Assembly (NCBI RefSeq): GCF_002072955.1
Contig: NZ_LPUF01000001.1
Coordinates: 467,001-531,000, forward strand
Direction of reading: 5' to 3'
DNA length: 64,000 nt
Origin: Methyloprofundus sedimenti
GTDB taxonomy: Bacteria; Pseudomonadota; Gammaproteobacteria; Methylococcales; Methylomonadaceae
Below, piece after piece: positions 63,819-64,000 of this stretch. The notes under the pieces were generated by a model, which made no database searches, was not told where the DNA came from, and saw only the letters and a program-made list of their open reading frames with translations. The position numbers and the translations under genes are program-made. Every line of letters starts with the position of its first letter. Within the stretch, counting starts at the first letter, position 1.

Positions 63819-64000
63819 TTAAATCAGGTCTGAATACTGAATTTGGCATGTCGGGTTGTTTCTAAAACTCGTTTCGCTCTCCAAAAAATGATTATAGAAA
63901 TAAGTTTCAGTAATAACCCCAACATCATAAAACGGCTTGTCTTGAATAAACTTTTTAAGCTTAGCCTCATCTTGTTTTAGTTCAATTATTTTTCTGTCTA
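63819..64000 (-). CDS. partial hypothetical protein at window edge
   Basis: An open minus-strand frame runs from the window edge to TAA at 63819-63821, touching the HTH gene start. About 60 residues are visible (IIELKQDEAKLKKFIQDKPF then YDVGVITETYFYNHFLES). Tight spacing supports a real gene of the same leftward prophage operon. No family recognised. Confidence 0.55.
   Translation of the reverse strand, partial: DRKIIELKQDEAKLKKFIQDKPFYDVGVITETYFYNHFLESETSFRNNPTCQIQYSDLI

Overview
The window suggests a gammaproteobacterium with moderately AT-rich DNA. The type II secretion operon layout, a DUF3144 protein, many lipid-linked-sugar glycosylation genes and several palindromic repeat families would fit a methanotroph-like Methylococcales genome, but no methanotrophy marker is present, so this placement is an inference. 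No rRNA, tRNA or CRISPR array was seen.

Region 1 (1-7545): a compact type II secretion (T2SS) operon in the order gspF(end)-G-H-I-J-K-L-M-(C/N-like)-D, with overlapping or nearly touching genes. The secretin carries a lipobox, as self-piloting liposecretins do. Region 2 (7.7-18.4 kb): a parallel beta-helix protein, a GT2 glycosyltransferase, a secreted protein of unknown function broken by a one-base frameshift in a G tract, a methyltransferase remnant, and a 1600-residue M36 (fungalysin) metalloprotease with four almost identical 282-bp repeats. The M36 enzyme and a trypsin-like protease at 21-22 kb are plausible T2SS cargo. Region 3 (18.8-23.8 kb, minus strand): two GT2 enzymes (one with an A-tract frameshift), the trypsin-like protease and UDP-galactopyranose mutase.

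Region 4 (23.8-28.6 kb): a repeat-rich spacer with a transposase relic and a well-formed PHO-box promoter, then a lipoprotein, a large exported protein of unknown family and a parvulin-type PPIase. Region 5 (28.6-53.4 kb): a surface-glycan locus. It holds an acyltransferase, several GT-C membrane proteins, GtrB-like GT2 enzymes paired with three different types of putative flippase (SMR/EamA, UPF0104/LPG-synthase-like, GtrA), an FAD-dependent mutase/oxidase-like protein, a Wzm/Wzt ABC exporter, an LpxL-like acyltransferase lacking the usual acidic catalytic residue, and a methyltransferase/coiled-coil/double-GT2 fusion. The common logic is to charge a polyprenyl phosphate with a sugar, flip it, and transfer it outside the inner membrane.

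Region 6 (53.6-56.9 kb, minus strand): gmk followed closely by a di-haem cytochrome c peroxidase and a translationally coupled, membrane-anchored all-helical (DAHL-like) protein whose 3' end has been rewritten by a MITE; then an ISL3-type transposase relic. Region 7 (57-61.4 kb): an RND efflux permease with its adaptor in reversed order. Region 8 (61.4-64 kb): a noncoding hairpin-rich stretch leading into the edge of a prophage (terminase small-subunit-like protein, Xre-type HTH protein, small ORFs).

Three genes (11.0, 20.2 and 54.2 kb) each regain one frame if a single base is added to a homopolymer, so sequencing undercalls or slippage sites must be told apart before they are called pseudogenes.
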